A stretch of 46,296 nt of DNA from Myxococcales bacterium (lineage in GTDB: Bacteria; Myxococcota; UBA727; GCA-2721815): contig PBLQ01000062.1 of NCBI GenBank assembly GCA_002721815.1, positions 1 through 46,296 of the forward strand. The letters are read 5' to 3'. Shown piece after piece: positions 17,941 to 25,819 of the stretch (the stretch's first letter is position 1; each line of letters begins with the position of its first letter). A model generated the notes under the pieces. It ran no database searches, was not told where the DNA came from, and worked only from the letters and a program-made list of their open reading frames with translations. The translations under genes and the position numbers were made by a program.

Positions 17941-19097
17941 GACGTAGACCTGTCTGATAACACCACTTCTCGACCTCGCCACCGCAACGGCTTATGCGCA
18001 AGAACGTGGTAGGCGCTTTTGACAGCTATGAGCAAAACCCCCACGGCGGTGATTGGCACAAAAATAACGGGCCACACAGGCAGGCCCATTTGCTGACGGG
18101 TCATCGTTTGCATGAGACACACCCAGACCAGCGCCAACAAGGCGGGTAGGGCATCCTGGGGGCCCATTAATGAGGCGATACTGAAGACCCAAGGAGCTGT
18201 ACTTATCACAAGGCCGAACAATGCCATCCACAAGCCTTTCGCTGCACCCTGGTTCAATGCACTAAAGTTTTTTGCAAAACCATTCATGATTTCCGAGAAG
18301 TTGTTGTACATGCGGGTGGCGCAAACCTGTTGAAAATCCACTAAGCGAATTTGACTGCCGGTATCCACCAATCGTTGGGCCAAGGCCACATCCTCTAGCA
18401 CTTCGTTTGCCACCGATGACCAACCACCCGCTTTTTGGAGGGCCGCAGTTCGAATGAGAATGACTTGGCCATTGAGAAAGCCTTTGCGGTCCAAGCCGCT
18501 GGGTGGGTACAAGGCGGCGGCCAAGGCGGCGATGGCTGGAACCAAGAGCGCTTCCCAAAAACTTTTGCAGATGAGTTTGGGGACGCCAGAAAGGGCATCC
18601 GCATCATGGTCACGCATGACCTTGAGCAGCCCGCCGAGAAAACCGGGCTGGACCTGCATGTCCGCATCTAAAAAAAGGATTTCTGACGGCATGTCAGCGT
18701 GACTGCTTTTTAAGGACGCCACCCAAGCGGCCATGGCCCCCGGTTTTCCGGCGCTTTCCGCCGCGTTTCTGAACAGGCCTAAGCGGGGATCTTTTTGCGC
18801 TTTTTTTAAGACCCACTGGCTCGTTTCGTCCTCCGAATTATCATCCACCACCACCACTGAAAGATGGGGGCAGGTTTCGGTGAGAAGGCTGTCCACCGTG
18901 GCCGGCAGTCTTTGCGCCTCGTTTCGTGCCGGAATGCAGACCCACAGGCGCTCATTCAAGGGGGTCGGGACTATTTTAAGTATCTGTTTTTTCTCTCTAA
19001 ATGCTTTAAACAGGCCCCAGGTATACAGGGTACATCCCAAGCCCACGAGCACCGGCAGCACCCATAGTTCCAGATTGTTCCACGCGCTCGCAATCAT
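17937..19097 (-). CDS. Membrane-bound family 2 glycosyltransferase (CrtQ/HpnB-like)
   Basis: A 386-residue processive-type GT2 enzyme. There is one N-terminal membrane helix (LPVLVGLGCTLYTWGLF), then the catalytic domain: WVCIPARNEAQRLPATVDS, VVVVDDNSEDET, LFLDADMQVQPGF with the DxD-type metal motif, and NEVLEDVALAQRL with the ED acid pair. RMYNNFSEIMNGFAKN precedes two or three C-terminal helices. This layout matches the carotenoid glycosyltransferase CrtQ and hopanoid-associated HpnB group. No carotenoid or hopanoid genes are beside it, so the acceptor is open. Divergent from purD across about 143 nt. Confidence 0.85.
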   Translation of the reverse strand: MIASAWNNLELWVLPVLVGLGCTLYTWGLFKAFREKKQILKIVPTPLNERLWVCIPARNEAQRLPATVDSLLTETCPHLSVVVVDDNSEDETSQWVLKKAQKDPRLGLFRNAAESAGKPGAMAAWVASLKSSHADMPSEILFLDADMQVQPGFLGGLLKVMRDHDADALSGVPKLICKSFWEALLVPAIAALAAALYPPSGLDRKGFLNGQVILIRTAALQKAGGWSSVANEVLEDVALAQRLVDTGSQIRLVDFQQVCATRMYNNFSEIMNGFAKNFSALNQGAAKGLWMALFGLVISTAPWVFSIASLMGPQDALPALLALVWVCLMQTMTRQQMGLPVWPVIFVPITAVGVLLIAVKSAYHVLAHKPLRWRGREVVLSDRSTS

Positions 19098-19184
19098 GCG
19101 CTGATCCTACGTTTTTCTCCTTGGGCTGGCCAATGATTTCCCTATTGCAGCCCATTCGGTCCTGTGATTCCTTTCAAAACGTAA

Positions 19185-19210
19185 ATGACGGTGATGACGG
19201 TGATGACGGC
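19185..19210 (+). repeat. Nine-base tandem repeat upstream of purD
   Basis: The unit ATGACGGTG occurs twice perfectly and a third time as ATGACGGC. It lies in the gap before the purD start. It is also inside the longer reading frame upstream of purD, where it would encode an Asp/Gly run. Confidence 0.6.
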
Positions 19211-19240
19211 TTTGATGCGTTTTTCGGCAAGGACGGAACG

Positions 19241-20545
19241 ATGGCAAAACGAATTTTAGTAATCGGCAGTGGCGGACGAGAACATGCGTGGGCATTGCGC
19301 TTGGCCAACGGAGCGACCTCTGCGCCCATGACAGATCGACAAGTTTTTGTATGCCCTGGTAATGGCGGTATTGCCCAATCTTTCGAATGCATCACGCCTC
19401 CCTCAAATGATGTGGCGGGTTTTGTGTCGGTGGCCCAAAAGCTTCAAGCAGATTTGGTGGTGGTGGGTCCTGAACAGCCACTGACTGAAGGCTTGGTCGA
19501 GGCGTTAGAATCTCAAAATATTTTGGCCTTTGGACCCGATACTTTTTGTGCCCAGCTTGAAGGCAGCAAAAGTTTCATGAAGACGGTGTGCACTGAAGCT
19601 CAAGTGGCCACAGCCGCATATGGTGTTTTCGATAGCATTGACGATGTTAAATCATTCTTGGCCGACAAAATGGGTGGCTGGGTGGTCAAAGCCGACGGCC
19701 TGTGTGCAGGCAAAGGGGTCACCGTTTGTACGAGTGCGCAAGAGGCGTTAGAGGTGGCCGAGCAAATGTTGGGGACCCAAGGTACACCTTTGTTTGGCGA
19801 AGCGTCGCAAAAAGTCGTGGTGGAAGCTTTTTTGCCAGGAACCGAACTCAGTCTTTTGGCGTTGTGCGACGGTGAAGAAGCCCACCTGTTCGCACCGGCC
19901 AGAGATCACAAGCAGTTGCAAGATGCCAACAAGGGACCCAACACGGGTGGGATGGGCGCGGTCGCTCCCTGCCTCATGGTCAATGAACCGAGCGAGCCGT
20001 TCCTTTTGAGAGCCAAAAACGAAGTGTTTCAGCCCGTGTTGTCTTGGTTCAAAGAACAAGGGCACCCCTACCGTGGTATTTTGTATGCGGGCCTCATGGT
20101 CGAAAATGACGCCATCCGGGTTTTGGAGTTTAATGTTCGGTTTGGCGACCCAGAGGCACAGGCCATTTTGTGGGGGACGCCTGCCGACCTTTTGCCGGAC
20201 TTGATGGCGGTGGCACAAGGCAAACAGATCGATGCGCCGGCATACGAGAAAAAATGCGAGCCCACCTGTGTGGTGGTTTTGGCGGCACCTGGATATCCCC
20301 AAAAGGCGCAAAAAGGTTTGACCATTCACGGGTTAAAGGATTTTGAGTCCTCAACCCGCTCCGAGTGCTTTTTCGCAGGGGTTGCTCGAGATGAAGATGG
20401 GCTGCAGACCTCGGGCGGCCGGGTGTTGGGTATTGGTGCCAAGGGGGATTCCCTTCCTGAAGCCATTAAAAATGCATATGAAGCTATGAAGCCAGTGCAT
20501 TTTGATGGTATGCAGTGGCGGACTGATATTGGGACAGCCCCTTAG
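19241..20545 (+). CDS. purD: Phosphoribosylamine-glycine ligase PurD
   Basis: PurD makes glycinamide ribonucleotide, the second step of de novo purine synthesis. The ATP-grasp protein has the N-terminal MAKRILVIGSGGREHA, the central KADGLCAGKGVTV, the NTGGMGAVAP loop and the metal-binding LEFNVRFGDPEAQ. The frame is open back to a TTG at 19121, but those 40 residues encode a low-complexity Asp/Gly stretch and are not PurD-like. ATG 19241 gives 434 residues, the normal size, with an upstream AAGGA-type site. yajQ begins 15 nt after the stop. Confidence 0.96.
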   Translation: MAKRILVIGSGGREHAWALRLANGATSAPMTDRQVFVCPGNGGIAQSFECITPPSNDVAGFVSVAQKLQADLVVVGPEQPLTEGLVEALESQNILAFGPDTFCAQLEGSKSFMKTVCTEAQVATAAYGVFDSIDDVKSFLADKMGGWVVKADGLCAGKGVTVCTSAQEALEVAEQMLGTQGTPLFGEASQKVVVEAFLPGTELSLLALCDGEEAHLFAPARDHKQLQDANKGPNTGGMGAVAPCLMVNEPSEPFLLRAKNEVFQPVLSWFKEQGHPYRGILYAGLMVENDAIRVLEFNVRFGDPEAQAILWGTPADLLPDLMAVAQGKQIDAPAYEKKCEPTCVVVLAAPGYPQKAQKGLTIHGLKDFESSTRSECFFAGVARDEDGLQTSGGRVLGIGAKGDSLPEAIKNAYEAMKPVHFDGMQWRTDIGTAP

Positions 20546-20560
20546 CGGTAGGAGAAACAA

Positions 20561-21049
20561 ATGCCTTCATTTGACGTGGTCAGTGAACCTGACATGCACG
20601 AAGTTCAAAATGCCTTCGATCAAGCCATTCGCGAAGTACGACAGCGTTACGATTTTCAAGGAACAGATGCCAACTTAGAACAACTGGATGATGGCTTTAA
20701 AGCCACTGCGAATTCCGAAGAAAGAACCAAGGCCATTGGAACGGTTTTGGAAGACAAATTCATTAAGCGCAAACTGTCTTTAAAATACTTAGACACCCAA
20801 GACGCCCAACCTGCGGGCGGGCAAATGTGGTTGATGAACATCAAACTGAAAAAAGGTCTCGACAGCCCCAACGCGAAAAAAATTGTGGCCATGATCAAAG
20901 ACGAAAAGAAATTAAAAGTAACCCCAGCCATTCAGGGTGATTTGGTGCGCATCACCGGAAAAAAGAAAGATAACCTCCAAGATGCAATGGGGCTTCTACG
21001 TGAAGCTGACTTGGAAGTGGCACTCTCTTTCAAAAACTTTCGTGATTAG
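20561..21049 (+). CDS. YajQ-family cyclic-di-GMP/nucleotide-binding protein
   Basis: A 162-residue, full-length YajQ (UPF0234) protein, starting MPSFDVVSEPDMHEVQNAFD. It has the characteristic VRQRYDFQGT segment and C-terminal DNLQDAMGLLREADLEV. YajQ proteins have two RNP-like folds; one Xanthomonas member binds cyclic di-GMP and affects transcription, and others bind RNA or nucleotides. GGAG lies 6 nt before the ATG. It is between purD and the SDR gene on the same strand, likely one operon. Confidence 0.95.
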   Translation: MPSFDVVSEPDMHEVQNAFDQAIREVRQRYDFQGTDANLEQLDDGFKATANSEERTKAIGTVLEDKFIKRKLSLKYLDTQDAQPAGGQMWLMNIKLKKGLDSPNAKKIVAMIKDEKKLKVTPAIQGDLVRITGKKKDNLQDAMGLLREADLEVALSFKNFRD

Positions 21050-21058
21050 GGGTTCGAT

Positions 21059-21784
21059 GTGGGTTGGTCACTGGTAACGGGTGCGGGCATTCGAATTGGA
21101 CGAGCGGTGGCAGAGGCACTTGCAGCGAAGGGTGATAAAGTCATCCTGCATGCCAATCGATCGTTAGAAAAGGCTGAAGATTGCGCCAAAGCCATCGCGG
21201 AACAAGGTGGCACTGCGTGTGTGGTTCAAGCCGACTTGTCCGAGCCTTCGGGGCCGGCCAAACTGGTTGAAGGTGTTTTGGGCGTCACCGACGTGCTTGA
21301 CACTTTGGTGAACAACGCTGCCATTTACGAAAAGGTGGCCTTTGAGAACATCACGCAACCTCAAATCAGCGAGATGTTGCGAATCAATCTGTTATCTCCC
21401 TTTTTGTTAATCCAAAATTGTTTGCCATTGTTTGATAGGGCATCGGCACCCTCTGTGGTCAACATCATCGACACCAATGTACACCGACCCGAAATCGGTT
21501 ACGCCCATTACGCCATGAGTAAAGCAGGCTTGTGGGGGCTGACCAAAGCCTTGTCCTCTGAGCTGGGCGCAAGATTACGTGTGAACGGGGTTGGCCCGGG
21601 GGCCATCGCTTTTCCAGAGCGCTTTAGTGAAGCAGAGCGCGCTTCGGTGCTCGCGCGTGTGCCCATGGACCGGGTGGGCTCTGTGGACGATATTGCGGCT
21701 GCGGTGGTCTTCTTGGCCAAAGACGCACCGTATATTAGCGGTGAAATGATCCATGTGGACGGAGGGTGGAATGCCAACTCCTAA
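21059..21784 (+). CDS. Short-chain dehydrogenase/reductase, possible pteridine reductase
   Basis: A 241-residue SDR. It has the dinucleotide motif TGAGIRIGRAVAEA near the N-terminus, the NNAA motif, and the catalytic YAMSK in YAHYAMSKAGLWG. The C-terminal VDGG (YISGEMIHVDGGWN) is standard. The IRIG in place of the more common GIG resembles the TGxxRRIG of pteridine reductases (FolM, PTR1). The next gene is FolB-like and overlaps its end by 14 nt, so a dihydropterin or related reductase role is reasonable, but this rests on context. The start is GTG at 21059, 9 nt after the yajQ stop. Confidence 0.88.
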   Translation: MGWSLVTGAGIRIGRAVAEALAAKGDKVILHANRSLEKAEDCAKAIAEQGGTACVVQADLSEPSGPAKLVEGVLGVTDVLDTLVNNAAIYEKVAFENITQPQISEMLRINLLSPFLLIQNCLPLFDRASAPSVVNIIDTNVHRPEIGYAHYAMSKAGLWGLTKALSSELGARLRVNGVGPGAIAFPERFSEAERASVLARVPMDRVGSVDDIAAAVVFLAKDAPYISGEMIHVDGGWNANS

Positions 21785-22673
21785 AATGAGTCAAATGGGA
21801 ATTCGAATCGAAGATCTGGAGGTCCCGTGTGTCGTGGGCATTTATCAGGGTGAGCGTTGTGCCCCCCAGCCGCTTCGATTGACCATCGAAGTGACCCATG
21901 AAGGACACATTGGTGAAAGTGACGCCGCTCCATTTTTTGATTACGCCGCCCTGAGTTTAGCGATTACCTTTATGTGCCAAAGCGCCCATTTTTTGCTCCT
22001 CGAAGATGTGGCAACAGCGGTAGATGATTTGGTCTGGGCCATGTTACCTGCGAGCTGGCATTCGCGAGCCATGGTGAGCGTCGATGTGAAAAAGCCGCAA
22101 GCACTCAAGCACAGCGGCACTCCCGTGGTCTTTGCCAGAAATGACCGTCCTCGCCTTAGCGCTTTGACGCATGTGGCTCAGGGGCTGCGATGGGCACGCT
22201 TGGCGGAGTGGGCACAAGGACGTCTCTACTTCATTGATGGCGCTACCCAGGCAAATATTTCAATCACTCACGACGATACTGCATGTTTCGTGGTGTCAGG
22301 GGACGTGCTGTTATCAGAAGCTGAAAAGGGATTGCCCATTCGTAAAGCGCTCACCCTTCACAAGCTGAATGTTTTGAGGGTTCAGGCCAGCACGGAGCCA
22401 TTGGGTGTGCTTTTATATCTTCCCAGCTTGGAAAAGCCGCAAGTGGTTACCGAGAACGCCCATGACCTCAAGCCCCTTAAGTGGAAAGAGGGAGAGGACT
22501 TGTTCCAGCGTTTAGGGGTACCGAATAACGAAAGGGTTCCCTTTAGCGAATTAATTTGGGGAGAAGCGCCACGTCGCCATCCTGAGGCTGAACCTCAAAA
22601 CGAATGGCACGACACTGATGTTGCTCCAGCAGCGCCTTCGCCGTATCCATCAAAACGGGCACCAAATCGTTAA
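21771..22673 (+). CDS. FolB-like dihydroneopterin aldolase domain plus C-terminal extension
   Basis: 300 residues from ATG 21771, chosen because GGAGGG (21760-21765) lies just upstream; in-frame ATG 21753 would lengthen it by six residues. Residues about 8-110 resemble dihydroneopterin aldolase: IRIEDLEVPCVVGIYQGERC, FFDYAAL (likely active-site Tyr), LLLEDVATAV (Glu) and VKKPQAL (the KP lysine). FolB is normally about 120 residues. The remaining 180 residues include a beta-rich stretch (SITHDDTACFVVSGDVLLSE, LGVLLYLPSL) that looks cupin-like but is unassigned. Its last 131 nt overlap the end of the opposing HAMP gene. Confidence 0.75.
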   Translation: MPTPKMSQMGIRIEDLEVPCVVGIYQGERCAPQPLRLTIEVTHEGHIGESDAAPFFDYAALSLAITFMCQSAHFLLLEDVATAVDDLVWAMLPASWHSRAMVSVDVKKPQALKHSGTPVVFARNDRPRLSALTHVAQGLRWARLAEWAQGRLYFIDGATQANISITHDDTACFVVSGDVLLSEAEKGLPIRKALTLHKLNVLRVQASTEPLGVLLYLPSLEKPQVVTENAHDLKPLKWKEGEDLFQRLGVPNNERVPFSELIWGEAPRRHPEAEPQNEWHDTDVAPAAPSPYPSKRAPNR

Positions 22674-23712
22674 ACTCCACTTGGGGCAAATCAAATTGCA
22701 GCCGAATGGCGTTGTACTTCGCGTGCAGGTGTTCCATTTCTTCATCAGATTGAAGTGGGGACATATCGGCTTGAGGCGGTTCGGAATCCACCGACTCCTC
22801 TTGCGCTGCGTCCGAATCTTCAGGGTCGTTTTCTTCTATTTCGTCCTCTTCCTGCACTGGGTCTTCGTCGTTAGATGAAGCGTCTTCGGCTGGTGCCTCA
22901 TCAGATTCAGAGCTGGACTCTTGGACACTTTCTTCGGTATCCCCGTCGGCGGTTCCGTGATCTGTTTCTGTATTGTCATCGGCTTCTTCAGCCAGATGGG
23001 TTTCTGTCTCATCCGATCCTTCCGTTTGTTCTCCGGTATCAGAGCCGTTCGCGGATGCTTCTGGCTGGGATGTCTCAGCGCCTGAATCGGTTTGTTGTTC
23101 GCTGGTGTCCTCGCTTTGGTCTTGGACATCCTCGTTATTCTCAGGTTCGACATGAGAATTTTGATCCGAAGTGGCGGTTTCTTGCTCGGTGCTCTCTTCT
23201 GTTTCACGGTTCTCTGTGTCTTCAGTTTGCGCCTCAGGTTCTGATTCGTTTTCGTCTGTGGCCACTTGCTCTTTGTTGGCATCAATGGGGCGAACGGAAC
23301 CTAATTCGGGATGATAGGAGTGATTTACATCCGCTTCGTCTCTGTTTTGTTTGGGACGATAGCGAACGACGCCCACGTGAGGATCCAGACGATCGGACAT
23401 CACCCCTGCCAGTTCGTTGAAGGCATGAGCCGCTTCGGTGAGATCGCCAAAACTCTCGGCATCCAATCGTTTGTGGTAGTGACCTCGTGCCAATTCACGT
23501 AGCGCATCGGTGATTTGCGTGGCGGTGGCGCGCGGTGGTGCCACAAAGTCTCGCACCACGAAATGTATCACGCCCACGAGGAGGAGGTCCAAAACGAGAC
23601 GGACCCAGGCCGCAGTGGTGTTCGCACGAAACACAATGATGAATCCAGCGATAGCTGCAATGATGACACAAAGGCTGAGGGCGCCCAAAAGGGACTTTCG
23701 CACATCTTTCAA
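22543..23712 (-). CDS. HAMP-type membrane protein with long acidic linker
   Basis: A 389-residue protein in three parts. Residues 8-55 form two membrane helices, and about 60-105 form a HAMP-like signal relay (ELARGHYHKRLDAESFGDLT). Residues about 130-320 are low-complexity, dominated by Glu, Asp, Ser, Thr and Gln. The last 65 residues are a compact domain (HLHAKYNAIRLQFDLPQVEF, CRAIRFEVQ) that I think resembles the C-terminal domain of Myxococcus MXAN_5187-type proteins; this is from memory and tentative. No kinase or cyclase output is present. It overlaps the HEAT gene by 4 nt and the folB-like gene, antisense, by 131 nt. Confidence 0.8.
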   Translation of the reverse strand: MKDVRKSLLGALSLCVIIAAIAGFIIVFRANTTAAWVRLVLDLLLVGVIHFVVRDFVAPPRATATQITDALRELARGHYHKRLDAESFGDLTEAAHAFNELAGVMSDRLDPHVGVVRYRPKQNRDEADVNHSYHPELGSVRPIDANKEQVATDENESEPEAQTEDTENRETEESTEQETATSDQNSHVEPENNEDVQDQSEDTSEQQTDSGAETSQPEASANGSDTGEQTEGSDETETHLAEEADDNTETDHGTADGDTEESVQESSSESDEAPAEDASSNDEDPVQEEDEIEENDPEDSDAAQEESVDSEPPQADMSPLQSDEEMEHLHAKYNAIRLQFDLPQVEFNDLVPVLMDTAKALLEQHQCRAIRFEVQPQDGDVALLPKLIR

Positions 23713-24338
23713 AGCTCATTTGCTCCTTTCGTATTGGCCGCTTCCAAAAAACCGTCCAGGCTTTTTTGGACCACATGGGTCGGGGTCGTATCGCGGTCAA
23801 AACGATTTCCGGTTATTTTCTCAACCGCCTTCAGCGCTGCCTCTTGCACCAGAGGGTCGGCATCTTGAAGGCCCTGTTGAATGATTTGGTGGAGTTGATT
23901 TGGGGCCACATCGCTGCAAACGGCAGCGTTGAGGACCAGGGCCCGAATCCGTGCGTCCTTACTTTTGAGAAGGGATTTCATACCCATTTCAGTGTTGGTC
24001 TCAGGGGTTTTTCGAGCGCGGTATTCTCGAAGTTGACCGGGTATAATCAACAACAAAATGACCAGCCCGAATCCCACTTGAAAGGGCAGCCAAGCACTTT
24101 TTTGGGAGCCACTGGTGTTGTTGGCCGCACGGGTCCAAACATAGAGCAACAAAGAAATGAAGAAGACGACTGCTGGGGCCCAAAGCAGCTCAGGCGCCAT
24201 TTGCTCTTCTCGGACCCATCGAATGAGGATGGGTCTCATAAACACCACCGCAACCGCACTCAACACCATCATGGCCAAGATGACTTTGGCGAATGGGCTC
24301 GCATTTTTCATATTTTTGATGGTTGAATTATCAGTCAT
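23709..24338 (-). CDS. Membrane protein with HEAT-like C-terminal domain
   Basis: A 209-residue protein with three hydrophobic helices in residues about 17-110 (KVILAMMVLSAVAVVFM, LWAPAVVFFISLLLYVW, VGFGLVILLLIIPG). A cytosolic helical tail follows with HEAT-type repeats: MKSLLKSKDARIRALVLNAA and GLQDADPLVQEAALKAVEKI. HEAT repeats bind proteins. Translational coupling (4-nt overlap) with the HAMP-type protein suggests the two work at the same membrane site. ATG 24338 starts the frame; Met10 is an alternative. No known family is recognised. Confidence 0.78.
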   Translation of the reverse strand: MTDNSTIKNMKNASPFAKVILAMMVLSAVAVVFMRPILIRWVREEQMAPELLWAPAVVFFISLLLYVWTRAANNTSGSQKSAWLPFQVGFGLVILLLIIPGQLREYRARKTPETNTEMGMKSLLKSKDARIRALVLNAAVCSDVAPNQLHQIIQQGLQDADPLVQEAALKAVEKITGNRFDRDTTPTHVVQKSLDGFLEAANTKGANEL

Positions 24339-24491
24339 GGGAGAACTTAGTGGGGTGGTGGCAAAACAAAGGCAGACTTTTCCGTGGTTTCGCTAACATA
24401 AACAACTAGTTGCTTGCAATCCACTGGGGACAAAAGAGCCGTAAAAACGTTTTTTTCCTGGTTCGGACCTCACAACTGCTCGTTTTCGTTG

Positions 24492-24497
24492 TATAAC
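24492..24497 (+). promoter_or_regulatory. Possible -10 element TATAAC
   Basis: TATAAC lies 40 nt before the GTG of the SGYNHN gene in the 198-nt gap between divergent genes, and would give a start near 24504. No convincing -35 hexamer is seen at 16-18 nt. The rest of the gap (24339-24536) holds no gene I can recognise. Confidence 0.3.
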
Positions 24498-24536
24498 CCT
24501 AGGAAACAGGCCATGGCCGCGCGGGAGTGATGAAGG

Positions 24537-24917
24537 GTGTTATCGGGATACAATCACAATATTAGCCACGAGGGCAAAACGTTCCACATCCAAACTGAGG
24601 ATTTTGGCCGGACCAAGTCCTTTTTTCTCGCTCAGGTCTTCTTAGGGGGGGCTTTGGTGGCCAAAGAGCGACATTCCTACGCCGAATTGACCCAACGGGA
24701 CCCCTCTGACGGTCCAACGGACCCCATTCGGGTTCGTATGCAGGCTTTTCACACCAAAGTGATTCAAAACCTTAAAGCGGGAATGTACGATAAGCCACCG
24801 CCATTACAGCCGCTCGGTGCATCTCCATCAACCCCACCCGGCAGAATGTCCGCCGAGGTTTTGGAAAAAATGATTTTGAAATATTTTGAACCCCAAGTCA
24901 TGATTGGCGAGTCGTAA
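24537..24917 (+). CDS. Conserved small SGYNHN-type protein, unknown function
   Basis: A 126-residue protein. The N-terminal 70 residues (LSGYNHNISHEGKTFHIQTE, then SFFLAQVFLGGALVAKERHS) resemble a small conserved domain seen in many Myxococcota and other deltaproteobacteria, of unknown function, with invariant Gly-x-Asn-His-Asn and HIQTED segments. The remainder is Pro/Ser-rich linker and a short C-terminal helix. The start is GTG 24537; the in-frame codon upstream is a stop, and GGGAG lies 9 nt before. It stands alone, 37 nt before nadC. The family assignment rests on my recollection and is moderate. Confidence 0.7.
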   Translation: MLSGYNHNISHEGKTFHIQTEDFGRTKSFFLAQVFLGGALVAKERHSYAELTQRDPSDGPTDPIRVRMQAFHTKVIQNLKAGMYDKPPPLQPLGASPSTPPGRMSAEVLEKMILKYFEPQVMIGES

Positions 24918-24954
24918 CTCTAAGCATCTGTGACCTGAGAAAGGGCGATCGTCC

Positions 24955-25818
24955 GTGAGACAAGATACAGCGTTAGATGGGTTAATCCACTTGGCATTAC
25001 AAGAGGATTTGGGAACTGGTGACCTTACCACCGAATTGTGTGTCGAACCCCAGCGGCACATTCGCGCCCAGGTCAAGGCAAAAGCTGACTTGGTGTTGGC
25101 GGGGGTCCATGCATTCGATCGCGTGTTCGACCTGGTGGATGAAAACGTCGCTTTGAAATGGCACAGGCAAGAAGGTGATCACGCTGCCTTTGGCGACGTA
25201 TTGGTTGAGCTAGAGGGCAATGCGCAATCATTGTTGATCGGCGAACGACCGGCGCTTAATTTTCTGGGTCGTTTGTGTGGTATCGCCACGCAAACGCACA
25301 AGTGGGCGGCGTTGTTGGGTGATTATCCCCATTGCCAATTGGTGGACACTCGAAAGACCACACCCGGTTGGCGGGCATTGGAGAAAGCCGCAGTGCGCGC
25401 AGGGGGGGGTGGCAACCATCGCATGGGTCTGTTCGACGGAATTTTGATCAAAGAAAACCATATTGCAGCGGCAGGTGGATTAAAACAGGCCGTGCAACGG
25501 GCACGTGCTGGTCGCCATCACCTGATCAAAATCGAAGTGGAGGTGGTCAGCTTAGCCCAACTGAAAGAAGTGCTAGATTATGGTGTCGACGCCGTCATGC
25601 TTGACAATATGGACAATGAAACCATGGCGCAAGGCGTTCAGATGGTCCGGGAGCATGAAAATAAAAACGGGGGCCACATCACCATCGAAGCGTCGGGCAA
25701 CATGGTCGCAGAACGCTTGTCGTCGGTGGCTGCTTTGGGCGTCAATTTGATCAGCATGGGCGCCCTGACGCATTCGGTTGGGGTGGCAGACATGTCGATG
25801 ATTTTTGATTGGAAATGA
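24955..25818 (+). CDS. nadC: Quinolinate phosphoribosyltransferase NadC
   Basis: NadC converts quinolinate and PRPP to nicotinate mononucleotide in NAD synthesis. The 287-residue protein has all core segments: LQEDLGTGDLTT, LVDTRKTTPGWRALEKAAVR, the GGGGNHRMGLFDGILIKENH loop, IKIEVEVVSL, DAVMLDNM and IEASGNM. The start is GTG 24955. nadA and nadB are not in the window. BirA starts 1 nt after its stop, so NAD and biotin genes are linked here. Confidence 0.97.
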   Translation: MRQDTALDGLIHLALQEDLGTGDLTTELCVEPQRHIRAQVKAKADLVLAGVHAFDRVFDLVDENVALKWHRQEGDHAAFGDVLVELEGNAQSLLIGERPALNFLGRLCGIATQTHKWAALLGDYPHCQLVDTRKTTPGWRALEKAAVRAGGGGNHRMGLFDGILIKENHIAAAGGLKQAVQRARAGRHHLIKIEVEVVSLAQLKEVLDYGVDAVMLDNMDNETMAQGVQMVREHENKNGGHITIEASGNMVAERLSSVAALGVNLISMGALTHSVGVADMSMIFDWK

Positions 25819-25819
25819 C

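Noticed and set aside
19121-19240. TTG start for purD at 19121
   Set aside because: The added 40 residues are Asp/Gly low-complexity and the PurD N-terminus MAKRILVIG begins at 19241.
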